23,787 bases of DNA. Origin: SHXR01 sp046160305 (lineage in GTDB: Bacteria > Pseudomonadota > Gammaproteobacteria > Burkholderiales > SG8-39). The notes beneath the pieces were generated by a model. That model was given only the letters and a program-made list of their open reading frames with translations, was not told where the DNA came from and searched no databases. How positions within the stretch are numbered: the stretch's first letter is position 1; each line of letters begins with the position of its first letter. Below, piece by piece: positions 1-9,126 of the stretch. The DNA lies in assembly GCA_046160305.1 (NCBI GenBank), contig JBJXGX010000138.1, forward strand, positions 1 to 23,787, in the 5' to 3' direction. Position numbers and translations under genes: made by a program.

Positions 1-2
1 GG

Positions 3-755
3 CCGGGTGACCCCGCGCGCGCGGATCGATCGATGCTCTTCGACAAGCTGCCGCAGTGGGCGGCGGCGCGCGGGCCGAATCCCCAATGGGCGCTGCTCGA
101 AGGGCCGCTCACCCACGTCAAGTCGAATTACCTGTTGCTGAGCGAAAACCTGGTCGACCCCGCGCACGTCGTCTATGTGCACAAGCGATCGCTCGGTAGC
201 CCCGCGATGGCCGACATTCCGATCGAGGCAAGCCAGCAGGGCGACACGCTCCTCGTCACCCGTTGGACGCCCAATGCCCCGGCCTCGCCGATCCTCCAGC
301 GCTATGGCAAGTGGCCAGGCAATGTCGATCGCTGGCAATACTATTGGATGTATCCGCCGCACATCGCGGTAGTCGACTTCGGTGCCGGGCCGCCAGGCAT
401 GGATCGCGGTGAGGCGGGGCGCGATGCGGCCATTCGGCTCTATTCGGCGCACTTCATGACGCCGGAATCGGCGACCACGACCCATTATTTCTGGTTCGTC
501 CTGCGCAATTTCGCGGTGGGGGATGCCGCCGTGTCGGCCGATCTCGCAGAGCAGGTCACCATGACATTCATGGAAGACAAGAGCATTCTCGAAGCGATCC
601 AGCAAGCGGAAGCTGAACCGTTCGTCACGTCGCGGGTGAAGCTCGCAGTCGACGCGGGCAGCGTGCGATTGCGTCGAACGGTGGATCGGATGATCAGTGA
701 TGAAGAAGCAGCGCGCGTGGCAGGGCGAGTTGGAACGGGCTTGGCGGTGGAATGA
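3..755 (+). CDS. Rieske-type aromatic oxygenase, large subunit (3' part; 5' end outside window)
   Basis: The reading frame is open from the first bases of the window, so the ATG at 33 is probably internal and the N-terminal Rieske [2Fe-2S] domain lies upstream. The visible part is the catalytic C-terminal domain. The stretch NLVDPAHVVYVH has the spacing of the mononuclear-iron histidines in vanillate O-demethylase/phenylpropionate-type oxygenases, preceded by the typical HVKSNYLLLSEN segment. Such enzymes hydroxylate or O-demethylate aromatic or related substrates and need a separate reductase, which is not in the window. The gene converges on the PPTase gene, with about 115 bp between the stops. 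The substrate cannot be assigned; vanillate is only the best-known example for this family. Confidence 0.85.
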   Translation, partial: PGDPARADRSMLFDKLPQWAAARGPNPQWALLEGPLTHVKSNYLLLSENLVDPAHVVYVHKRSLGSPAMADIPIEASQQGDTLLVTRWTPNAPASPILQRYGKWPGNVDRWQYYWMYPPHIAVVDFGAGPPGMDRGEAGRDAAIRLYSAHFMTPESATTTHYFWFVLRNFAVGDAAVSADLAEQVTMTFMEDKSILEAIQQAEAEPFVTSRVKLAVDAGSVRLRRTVDRMISDEEAARVAGRVGTGLAVE

Positions 756-870
756 ATGTCGAGGAGTTCCACAAAGTCATTGAGAGAATGCCGCACACAG
801 CGGTTCCAAAGGCCTAGCTTTGTGTAATCGACACTGGAAGTGCCAATCCAGTATCCCGAAAGTGGTCCTA

Positions 871-1650
871 TCAGCCTTCCGGGTGACGTAGCTGCACCGA
901 CCACGCCGTGCCGCGCGCGGTCACTGCGGCGGGCCATGCTGGGTCCGATGGAAGCATCCGGACAAACCAATCTTCTCCGAGTCGGCGCGCATCCATGGAC
1001 CGAACGGTTGCTTCCTGTTGTTGTGCGTCCGTGAACGAAACCAGAAATTGATCAAGCGGAAATCCAAGACCTACGCCTTGGCCTTTGAGCACGGCTTCCT
1101 TCGCGACCCAGTAGCGAAAGAACGCTTTGCGCCGTTCGTCTGGTGGCCCCGAACGAATGTCTGCGAGCTCGCTTCCGAAGAAGTATCGCTTGGCAATATC
1201 GAGGCCATCAAAGTCCGATCTGGCGAATTCGAGATCTATTCCCACTTCCATTCGGGCAATGGCGAGGAGCGCGCGGCCGTTCGAGTGCGTCAAATTGAAC
1301 GCGATGTCGGAGTCGATATGAGTGATGAATGGTTTGCCGTCGACGCCGCTCCCGAATCGCAATCGGCCGGGCGCGACGCTTGTATAGCGACTGAGCAGCC
1401 ATCGCAGGACCCCATGGGCGACGATAAATTCGGTACGGTGATTCTCGTGCACGTAGCGGCTTGCACGTTCACGCTCGTCCGCGTCGAGGACGTGTCCCCA
1501 GCTTTCGACCAACCCTGGCTGGCAGCCGAGGGAGAACGACCATATGTCGATCGTTCCATCGTCGATTTGAAAGCGATCTGCCGCTGATTGAATGTGTTCG
1601 GGATGCACATCGGGAAAGCCAAGAATTTCGATCTCCGGCGGCGCTCCCAC
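871..1650 (-). CDS. 4'-phosphopantetheinyl transferase, Sfp/Gsp family
   Basis: This enzyme would transfer phosphopantetheine from CoA to the serine of carrier domains, here most likely those of the adjacent NRPS and of the ligase-carrier protein. Counting from the GTG at 1650 (259 aa), the diagnostic motifs are FNLTHSNG (118-125), VGIDLE with metal-binding D139 and E141, and WVAKEA with W181, K184 and E185. The N-terminal IDIWSFSL strand is also typical. The ORF can be extended to a TTG at 1710, overlapping the NRPS end by 53 bp. I prefer GTG 1650 because it starts just after the NRPS stop and gives a normal length. Neither start has a strong ribosome site, so translational coupling is likely. 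It is the last gene of the leftward operon. Confidence 0.93.
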   Translation of the reverse strand: MGAPPEIEILGFPDVHPEHIQSAADRFQIDDGTIDIWSFSLGCQPGLVESWGHVLDADERERASRYVHENHRTEFIVAHGVLRWLLSRYTSVAPGRLRFGSGVDGKPFITHIDSDIAFNLTHSNGRALLAIARMEVGIDLEFARSDFDGLDIAKRYFFGSELADIRSGPPDERRKAFFRYWVAKEAVLKGQGVGLGFPLDQFLVSFTDAQQQEATVRSMDARRLGEDWFVRMLPSDPAWPAAVTARGTAWSVQLRHPEG

Positions 1651-1657
1651 GTTGGGC

Positions 1658-4600
1658 CTATTCGCGGTTCTCGTCCGCGGTTTCGCGCCAACGCACCGAT
1701 GTCTCGTCAAAGGCTCGTCGCATGCATTCCGAAAGAAATTTTGCCACGATCCGGGCGTTGGCGCCGGTGATCATATCGCCCGAGTCTTTGCCCGGCATGG
1801 GGTGCCGGACGATCGTCCCGTTCCAGTGCGATTGCCACTCGATTTTGCGGATTTGGGTCGTCTCGCCTGATCGAGCCGTCTCTAAGATTTCCAGGGTGCC
1901 CAGCTTGCCGCGCAATGGACGCCGATCGTAGCGGTCAAGCGCGCGTACGTTCGCACGATAGACCTCGCGTTGATTCAATTCGCGCTGGACACCCTTGAGC
2001 GCGTTCTGTTTGACGAGCGAGCCGCCAAGCGAGCGCGTTTTGTGCGCAAGAAAATTCAATACTTCGAGCACGGACAACCCTCGCATCTCGTTGCAGTATA
2101 AAGCAAGCCGATCTTTGACAAGGGCGAACCATGCGGTGGTGCGTTGCAGATGCCGTGATGCTTCCATGGTCGGTGAGCCCGCCGCATCCCCTTCTCGCGC
2201 TGTTGGATCGAGCAGCGCGAGAATCGCCACATGTTTGCCGTCCGCCATAAGCTGACGCGCCATTTCGTAGGCAACAGTTGCACCGAAGCATGCGCCAACG
2301 AGCGCGTACGGACCGTCCGGCTGATGCGCGCGAAGGTCTCGGATATGCTGTGAGGCGATCGCCTCGATAGACTCGAGGGGCGCCACCAAGCCATCCAACC
2401 CAAGCGACTGGAATCCGTAAATCGGCTGCTCCGGCCCGAGTGCTCGCACGAGGTCAGCAAAACCCACGACATTGCCAAAGACTCCCGGCACTGCATAGAA
2501 CGCCGGTAGCGTGCCTCTCGATCGTAACGCGACCAGCGATGAGGTTTCGCCCGATTGCGTGCTCGGTGGATTGCGGTAGTGCTCGGCGAGCAAGCGGACT
2601 GAAGGTGCCGTGAACAGGACGCCCAATGTCAGACGGTGTTCAAAGGCCTCGTCCAGACGCGCGAACAACTTTGCCGCCAGCAGCGAGTGACCGCCGATCT
2701 CGAAGAAATTGTCGTCCAGTCCGACGCGCTCGACGCCAAGAACTTCCGCCCACACGCGGCACATTGTCTGCTCGGTAACGTCACGCGGAGCGACATAGGT
2801 TGTTACGTCACGAGTGCGGTCAGTGGTTGGCGCAGGCAGTGCACGCCGATCGATCTTGCCGCTGGGGGTAACGGGGATCTCGTCGATGGCTACATAGGCC
2901 GAGGGGACCATGTAGGCGGGCAGGCGCGCTGCGAGAAACTGGCGAAGGGTCGCAGACGAGGCGGATCGTCGGTCGGCGTCGTTCGCCACGACATAAGCGA
3001 CCAGCGCCCGCTCACCGCGTTCTTGACGGTACGTCGCAACGTGGCAAGCGCGTACCAAGGGACAGGTGCCGAGCACTGCGCTGATTTCGCTCGGTTCGAT
3101 CCGGAAGCCGCGAATTTTCACCTGGTCATCGTCGCGTCCCACGTATTCGAGCGAACCGTTATCGCGAATGCGAGCGAGATCGCCGGTTCGATAGACGTGA
3201 TCCGCGCCATTGGTACGGAAGGGGTGCGTGACGAATCGCGCTCTTGTTTCATCCGGAAGGTTGATGTAGCCAGCGGCCACGCCGGGGCCGCCGATGCAAA
3301 TTTCACCAATCACGCCGGGCGGGACGAGCTGTCGATGCTGGTCCATCAGCAGGATCTCTGTTCCATTGATTGGCCGCCCGATCGGGATCGTCACACCGAC
3401 TTCGGCGGTGCGGATGACGTGATAGGTCGCAAAGGTGGTCGTCTCGGTTGGGCCATAAACATGCACCAAGTTTGCAGGCGGGCCGGCTTGCATCACGGCC
3501 TTCACGCGATCCGGATCGCAGGTTTCGCCGCCGAACAATACGTAGCGCAACTCGCGAAACGCATCGGGCGCATCGATGCTCATGCGATTAAACAAGGCGG
3601 TGGTGAGGAACATGCAGGAGATGTGATGTGCTTGGACCGCCGCGACGAATTCTGGCGGCGACAAGATAACGTCGCGTTGCAGGATCACCAGGCGTGCGCC
3701 GTTCAATAACGCCCCCCAGATCTCGAACGTGGCGGCATCGAATGCGATGTTCGAGACCTGTGCGATCGTATCGGCCGGAGTGATTGTTACGTAATCGGGG
3801 TCGATGACGAGGCGCAGGATCCCTTGCTGCCGGATTGCCACCCCTTTGGGCCTGCCCATCGACCCGGACGTGTACATCACATAAGCCAGCCGCTGCGCCG
3901 TGCCTGAATCGGGTGGGTTGTCGATCGGGTGGTGTTCGATCCTGCCCCAATCGCGATCGAGTGACAGGTGCTGTCCGACACCTTGTGGCAATCGTTCGAT
4001 CAATGATACTTGGGTGAGCACGAGGTGCGCGGCGCAGTCCTGCAGGATAAATGCCGATCGCTCCGTCGGAAGTTCCGGGTCGAAGGGAACGTAGGCGGCG
4101 CCCGATTTAAGGATGCCGAGAATAGCGACGATGAGGGTTGCGGAGCGCTCCATGCAAACGGCGACGAAGGTGTCGGGGCCGATGGCCCGATTGATGAGGA
4201 AGTGGGCCAGCTGATTGGCCCGCGCGTTGAGCTGCGCGTATGTGAGGGTCTGCTCCGCGTCGATCAGCGCAATGGCTGTCGGGGTGCGTTTCACCTGCGC
4301 TTCAAAAAGCCTCTGCAAGGTGTGCGCTTCGTCGTACCGCGTGGCCGTGTTGTTCCAATCGAAGAGGATGTGCTGGCGCTCGGCCGATGACATCAGATCC
4401 AGCGTATCGATGGACTGATCGGGGTTGGCGAGGATGGATTGGAGCAGCACCTGAAAGTGGCCGGCCATGCGCTGGATGGTGGCCTCGTTAAACAGATCGG
4501 TGCAGTACTCGAAGCTGGCCTGCAGGGCGCCGTCCTGCTCGCGCAAACTGAGGGTGAGATCGAACTTGGCGTGCCAGGTAGGCAACGACATGGGCTCGAC

Positions 4601-7600
4601 CGTGATGCCAGGCAAGCGCAGCGTTGCCCCTGATTCCGTTTGAAATATAAAGCACACCTGGAACAGCGGATTGCGCGAGGCATCGCGTTCCGGGGCGAGC
4701 GCCTCGACCAGTTTCTCGAACGGCAGATCCTGATGCGAATAGCCACCCAGAGCGGTGTCGCGCACGCGCGCCAGCAGCGCTCGAAAGCTTGGGGCGCCGG
4801 ACAGATCGGTGCGCAGCACCAGCGTGTTGGCGAAAAACCCGATCAGGCCTTCCAGCTCGATGCGCCCGCGGCCGGCGATCGGTGTGCCCAGCACGATGTC
4901 ACTGCCTGCCCCATAGCGATACAACAGTACTTTGAAGGCGGCCAGCGCGGTCATGAACAGCGTGGTCCCCGCCGATTGGCCAAGCGCTTTGAGTCCCTGA
5001 ACCACCGTTGCGGGTAAGGGATGATTCAGTCGGGCGCCCCGATAGCTTTGGAGGGGCGGGCGGGGGTGATCGGTGGGCAGGTCCAGGGTGGGAAGAGCGG
5101 CCAGCTTGTCCTGCCAGTAGCCAAGCTGCTGCTCGAGGTTCGAGCCGCTCAACCACTCGCGCTGCCAGATCGCGTAGTCGGCGTACTGCACCGGCAAGGC
5201 GGGCAAGGTGATGTCGCGGCCATCGAGCCGGGCGCTGTATAGCGCCGACAGCTCCCGATCGAACACCTCGGCCGACCAGCCATCGGAAATGATGTGGTGC
5301 ATATTGATGAGCAGCACGTGCATACGCTCGGCCAGGCGAACCAGTGCCACACGCATCAGCGGTCCGCACGCAAGGTCGAACGGCCGCGCTGCTTCGTGTC
5401 GCACCAGCTCGAGGGTGCGCGCTTCGCGCTGCTCCTCGGCAAGCTCGGCGTGATCGATGAAATTGAGGGCAACTGGTTGCACCGGACCGATGACCTGATG
5501 GGCTTGGCCATCGATGCTGGCAAAGGTGGTGCGCAATGACTCGTGGCGGGCGACCAGCGCATCGAGGGCGAAGCGCAGCGCCTCGACATTGAGCGCGCCG
5601 TGCAGTCGGATCGCCATCGGAATGCTGTAAGTGGTGCCGTCGGTGCCGAACTGCTCGATGAACCAAAGGCGCTGTTGGGCGAACGAAAGCGGCTGGGTCG
5701 CGGAGCGAGCCACTGGCGTTATCGAACCATGGGAGGCTGGCGCGCCGGACTCGCGCAACCGATCAATCGCCTGTGCCAGGCCGGCGATGGTGGGGGATTC
5801 GAAAATCTGCCGAAGCGGCAGCTGCACCCCGCTTAGGCGTGACAAGCGTCCGGCCAGCCGACCGGCTAGCAGCGAATGGCCGCCCAGTTGGAAGAAATCG
5901 TCGTGGATGCCGGTACGTTGCGCGCCTAGCAGATCCGCCCACACCTCGGCCACCAGCGCTTCGAACGCGGTGCGCGGGGCGACATGGCCAAGCGCCTGGG
6001 CGCCGTGCAGCGCGCCGGGCGCCGGCAGCGCACGCCGATCGAGCTTGCCGTTGGGCAACAAGGGCAGCGCCTCCAAGGGCATGATCGCCGCGGGGACCAT
6101 GTAGGCCGGCAGGCGTGCCTTGAGCGGCTCGAAGAGCCGCTCGGATGGAGCGTTCGCCCCCACCACATAGGCCACCAGCCGTTGCACGCCCGGTTGGTCT
6201 TCGCGCACGATCACCGCGCAGCGGCTGACACCGGGGCAGTCGTTCAGCACCGCCTCGATCTCGCCCAGCTCGATGCGCATGCCGCGCAGCTTGATCTGGT
6301 GATCGTTGCGACCGGCGAATGCGATACACCCATCCGGCAGATAGCGTGCCAGATCACCGGTGCGGTACAACCGCTCCCCAGGGATGAACGGATCGGTGAC
6401 GAAGCGCTCTTCGGTCAGGGCCGCGCGGTTGTGATAACCGCGTGCCAGGCCCGCCCCACCGATGTAGAGCTCACCCACCACGCCGATCGGGACCGGTTGC
6501 CGATGCGCATCCAAGATATGGCAACGGGCGTTGGCGATGGGTTTCCCGATTGGCACGATGCCATCGCCTCCCGGAGATTCGGTGAGCGTCAGCGACGTTG
6601 CATCGATGGTTGCTTCGCTGGGCCCGTAGAAATTGCCAAGCGTCACCCACGGCAACGTCTGCATGCAGCGTCGTGCCAGCGAATGGGTCAGCGGCTCGCC
6701 GCCGCACACCACGTAACGCAGGTGTTGACATTGCCCGAGCGCGGGTTCATCGAGCAGCGCGGCTAGCGAGGCGGGTACGTGCTGCGCGATGGTGAGCGCG
6801 TGATCTCGAATTGCGGCCGCGAGGTAAGCAGGGTCGCGTTCGCCACCCGGCTCGGCCAAGAACGAACATGCCCCGATGTGCAGCGGCGCGAGCATCTCCC
6901 ACACCGACGCGTCGAAACTGATCGACGTGTGCAGCAGGATTCGATCGCTTGCAGTGAGCCCCAGATGGCTGGTCATCCACGACAGGTGATTGCAGATACT
7001 GCGATGCGTGATCGCCACACCCTTCGGCTTGCCCGTCGATCCGGAGGTGTAGATGACGTAGGCCAGATCGTCAGGTCGATTCGATTTCGACAACTCGGTA
7101 TTCGGGCATTGCGCGATCGCCGTCCGGTCTCCATCCACGCTCACGATCCGCTCGACCGACTTCGGCAGATGCGCGTGCAAAGCCTCCTGGGTGAGCAGAA
7201 TCCGAATCCCTGCATCCTCGACCATGAAGGTGAGTCGATCGCTCGGATAGTCCGGATCCAGTGGCACGTAGGCGCCGCCCGCTTTCAGGATTGCGAGGAT
7301 CGCCACCACCGTCATCCGCTCCCTGCGCATCGATATGCCCACCAGCGTCTCGTTGTGCACGCCTTGCTGAACGAGGAAATGGGCGAGCTGATTGGACTGT
7401 TGGTTGAGCTCCTGATAGGTAAGCGAGCCGTGCTGATCGATCAGCGCGACGGACTGCGGGGTGCGCCGCACCTGCAAGGCGAAGCGCTCTTGCAACGTCT
7501 GCGGGCCGGGATAATCGGCTCGAGTCTGGTTGAAATCGCGCAGGAGCTGCAGGCGTTCCGGCTCCGACAGCAGATCCAGGGTGTCGATGGACTGATCGGG

Positions 7601-9079
7601 GTTGGCGAGGATGGATTGGAGCAACACCTGGAAATGCTCGGCCATGCGCTGGATGGTCGCCTCGGAGAACAGATCGGTGCAGTACTCGAAGCTGGCCTGC
7701 AGGGCGCCGTCCTGCTCGCGCAAGCTGAGGGTGAGATCGAACTTGGCGTGCTGGGTGGGCAACTGAACGGGCTCGACCGTGATACCCGGCAGGCGCAGCG
7801 TTGCCTCCGATGCCGTTTCCAAGACAAAGCACACCTGGAACAGCGGATTGCGCGAGGCATCGCGTTCCGGGGCGAGCGCCTCGACCAGTTTCTCGAAGGG
7901 CAGATCCTGATGCGAATAGGCCCCCAGGGCAGTGTCACGCACGCGCCCCAGCAGCGCTCGAAAGCTTGGGGCGCCGGACAGATCGGTGCGCAGGACCAGC
8001 GTGTTAGCAAAAAAACCGATCAGGCCTTCCAGTTCGATGCGCCCGCGGCCGGCGATCGGTGTGCCCAGCACGATGTCACTGCCTGCCCCATAGCGGTACA
8101 ACAGCATCTTGAAGGCGGCCAGCGCGGTCATGAACAGCGTGGTCCCCGCCGATTGTCCAAGCGCCTTGAGTCCCTGAACCACCGTTGCGGGTAAGGGATG
8201 ATGCAGTCGGGCGCCCCGATAGCTTTGGATGGGCGGGCGGGGGAAATCGGTGGGCAGCTCCAGGGTGGGAAGAGCAGCGAGCTTGTCCCGCCAGTAGCCA
8301 AGCTGCCGGTCGAGGTTCGAGCCACTCAACCCGTCGCGCTGCCAGATCGCGTAGTCGGCGAAATCGATCGGCAGAGAGGGCAACGTAGATTTGCTGCCCT
8401 CCATGTGGTCGGTGTATAGCGCACTCAACTCGCGCAGCATGATCTCTCGTGACCAGCCGTCCGAGACGATGTGATGAATGACCAGAAGGAGAACGTGCTC
8501 GCGTGGGCTCAGACGAAAAAGCTTGGCACGCAAGAGCGGGGCTTGGCCCAGATTGAAGGCCGATTCGCCGTGTTCTGCCAATATCTGTTGCAGCTCACGT
8601 GACGACTCCGCGCCTGATCCGCGTGCCAAATCCAAGACTTGCAAATCGATCGAAGCAGACGTGTCCAATATCTGGACCAGGATGCCCTCGCGTTCTTCGA
8701 ATCGCGTGCGCAGACTAGGATGCCGATCCACCAAGGCTTGCAGGCTGTTCTCCAACGCAACACGATCGATGCTCCCGAGCAGCCTAAACGCCGTAGAGCT
8801 GTTGTACACGCCACTTGGCCCAAGCCAGCGATCGAGAAACCAAATCGCCTCTTGCGTATGTGAGGCGCTGGCGGGGCCCGTACCGGCACGATGCGGGATC
8901 GCCATGCTCTGGTTCGACGGCACGCGCTGCCGCAGCCGCAATTCGAGCAATCGCTTGCGTGAAGGCGAGAGTGCCTGACCCGCGGACGACGCGTCATCCG
9001 TGGTCCGCGTAAGAGGATCCTCGCCGGATGATGCAGCGTTGATCGCATCCTCCGGTCGATCGACTTTTATCTGGCTCAT
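1658..9079 (-). CDS. Bimodular nonribosomal peptide synthetase, C-A-T-C-A-T-TE
   Basis: A 2473-aa synthetase. Approximate domains: N-terminal linker with an LSPSRKRLLELRLRQR helix (38-53); C1 70-505 with HHIVSDG at 202-208; A1 520-1020; T1 with S1069 in LGGHSLL; C2 1130-1570 with HHIISDG at 1261-1267; A2 1585-2085; T2 with S2132 in IGGHSLL; terminal alpha/beta-hydrolase domain 2190-2455. By hand alignment to GrsA, the A1 pocket (from D723) reads DAWQVGFIDK, closest to known Gln codes. A2 (from D1781) reads DAFFLGVTFK, resembling Ile/Val-type codes. Both are inferences. No epimerisation or methylation domain is visible. A2 carries YTSGSMG where YTSGSTG is usual. The terminal domain has Cys2264 in GACFGA where Ser is usual. 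The N-terminal C domain implies an acyl or aminoacyl donor in trans, plausibly the divergent ligase-carrier protein. ATG start 47 bp after the flippase gene. Confidence 0.97.
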   Translation of the reverse strand: MSQIKVDRPEDAINAASSGEDPLTRTTDDASSAGQALSPSRKRLLELRLRQRVPSNQSMAIPHRAGTGPASASHTQEAIWFLDRWLGPSGVYNSSTAFRLLGSIDRVALENSLQALVDRHPSLRTRFEEREGILVQILDTSASIDLQVLDLARGSGAESSRELQQILAEHGESAFNLGQAPLLRAKLFRLSPREHVLLLVIHHIVSDGWSREIMLRELSALYTDHMEGSKSTLPSLPIDFADYAIWQRDGLSGSNLDRQLGYWRDKLAALPTLELPTDFPRPPIQSYRGARLHHPLPATVVQGLKALGQSAGTTLFMTALAAFKMLLYRYGAGSDIVLGTPIAGRGRIELEGLIGFFANTLVLRTDLSGAPSFRALLGRVRDTALGAYSHQDLPFEKLVEALAPERDASRNPLFQVCFVLETASEATLRLPGITVEPVQLPTQHAKFDLTLSLREQDGALQASFEYCTDLFSEATIQRMAEHFQVLLQSILANPDQSIDTLDLLSEPERLQLLRDFNQTRADYPGPQTLQERFALQVRRTPQSVALIDQHGSLTYQELNQQSNQLAHFLVQQGVHNETLVGISMRRERMTVVAILAILKAGGAYVPLDPDYPSDRLTFMVEDAGIRILLTQEALHAHLPKSVERIVSVDGDRTAIAQCPNTELSKSNRPDDLAYVIYTSGSTGKPKGVAITHRSICNHLSWMTSHLGLTASDRILLHTSISFDASVWEMLAPLHIGACSFLAEPGGERDPAYLAAAIRDHALTIAQHVPASLAALLDEPALGQCQHLRYVVCGGEPLTHSLARRCMQTLPWVTLGNFYGPSEATIDATSLTLTESPGGDGIVPIGKPIANARCHILDAHRQPVPIGVVGELYIGGAGLARGYHNRAALTEERFVTDPFIPGERLYRTGDLARYLPDGCIAFAGRNDHQIKLRGMRIELGEIEAVLNDCPGVSRCAVIVREDQPGVQRLVAYVVGANAPSERLFEPLKARLPAYMVPAAIMPLEALPLLPNGKLDRRALPAPGALHGAQALGHVAPRTAFEALVAEVWADLLGAQRTGIHDDFFQLGGHSLLAGRLAGRLSRLSGVQLPLRQIFESPTIAGLAQAIDRLRESGAPASHGSITPVARSATQPLSFAQQRLWFIEQFGTDGTTYSIPMAIRLHGALNVEALRFALDALVARHESLRTTFASIDGQAHQVIGPVQPVALNFIDHAELAEEQREARTLELVRHEAARPFDLACGPLMRVALVRLAERMHVLLINMHHIISDGWSAEVFDRELSALYSARLDGRDITLPALPVQYADYAIWQREWLSGSNLEQQLGYWQDKLAALPTLDLPTDHPRPPLQSYRGARLNHPLPATVVQGLKALGQSAGTTLFMTALAAFKVLLYRYGAGSDIVLGTPIAGRGRIELEGLIGFFANTLVLRTDLSGAPSFRALLARVRDTALGGYSHQDLPFEKLVEALAPERDASRNPLFQVCFIFQTESGATLRLPGITVEPMSLPTWHAKFDLTLSLREQDGALQASFEYCTDLFNEATIQRMAGHFQVLLQSILANPDQSIDTLDLMSSAERQHILFDWNNTATRYDEAHTLQRLFEAQVKRTPTAIALIDAEQTLTYAQLNARANQLAHFLINRAIGPDTFVAVCMERSATLIVAILGILKSGAAYVPFDPELPTERSAFILQDCAAHLVLTQVSLIERLPQGVGQHLSLDRDWGRIEHHPIDNPPDSGTAQRLAYVMYTSGSMGRPKGVAIRQQGILRLVIDPDYVTITPADTIAQVSNIAFDAATFEIWGALLNGARLVILQRDVILSPPEFVAAVQAHHISCMFLTTALFNRMSIDAPDAFRELRYVLFGGETCDPDRVKAVMQAGPPANLVHVYGPTETTTFATYHVIRTAEVGVTIPIGRPINGTEILLMDQHRQLVPPGVIGEICIGGPGVAAGYINLPDETRARFVTHPFRTNGADHVYRTGDLARIRDNGSLEYVGRDDDQVKIRGFRIEPSEISAVLGTCPLVRACHVATYRQERGERALVAYVVANDADRRSASSATLRQFLAARLPAYMVPSAYVAIDEIPVTPSGKIDRRALPAPTTDRTRDVTTYVAPRDVTEQTMCRVWAEVLGVERVGLDDNFFEIGGHSLLAAKLFARLDEAFEHRLTLGVLFTAPSVRLLAEHYRNPPSTQSGETSSLVALRSRGTLPAFYAVPGVFGNVVGFADLVRALGPEQPIYGFQSLGLDGLVAPLESIEAIASQHIRDLRAHQPDGPYALVGACFGATVAYEMARQLMADGKHVAILALLDPTAREGDAAGSPTMEASRHLQRTTAWFALVKDRLALYCNEMRGLSVLEVLNFLAHKTRSLGGSLVKQNALKGVQRELNQREVYRANVRALDRYDRRPLRGKLGTLEILETARSGETTQIRKIEWQSHWNGTIVRHPMPGKDSGDMITGANARIVAKFLSECMRRAFDETSVRWRETADENRE
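4394..5203. repeat. Direct repeat copy 1 (C2-domain half of the NRPS)
   Basis: About 810 bp that matches 7571-8380 almost base for base at a constant offset of about 3177 bp. It encodes the C-terminal lobe of C2 and the start of the C2-A2 linker, including the shared GTPIAGRGRIELEGLIGFF stretch. Scattered single-base differences remain, and similarity falls off towards both ends. Confidence 0.85.
7571..8380. repeat. Direct repeat copy 2 (C1-domain half of the NRPS)
   Basis: Partner of the copy at 4394-5203, encoding the matching part of C1 and the C1-A1 linker. The upstream N-terminal lobes of C1 and C2 (for example QEAIWFLDRW against QQRLWFIEQF) and the adjoining A domains are far less alike, so the near-identity is confined to this block. 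Confidence 0.85.
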
Positions 9080-9126
9080 GCTCGACTCAATGATTGCTTA
9101 GGCATATCGCAACGCTGCAAGACTCG

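Noticed and set aside
833..850. CTGGA/TCCAG short hairpin between the Rieske and PPTase genes
   Set aside because: Five base pairs with an 8-base loop and no T-run; too weak to call a terminator.
1018..1587. Plus-strand ORF of 189 aa
   Set aside because: Antisense to the PPTase, whose family motifs are unambiguous.
2636..3709. Plus-strand ORF of 357 aa
   Set aside because: Antisense to A2-T2 of the NRPS, whose motifs are clear; shadow.
6779..8194. Plus-strand ORF of 471 aa
   Set aside because: It is antisense to the C1/A1 region of the NRPS, has no domain sense, and repeats where the NRPS repeats; a GC-rich shadow frame.
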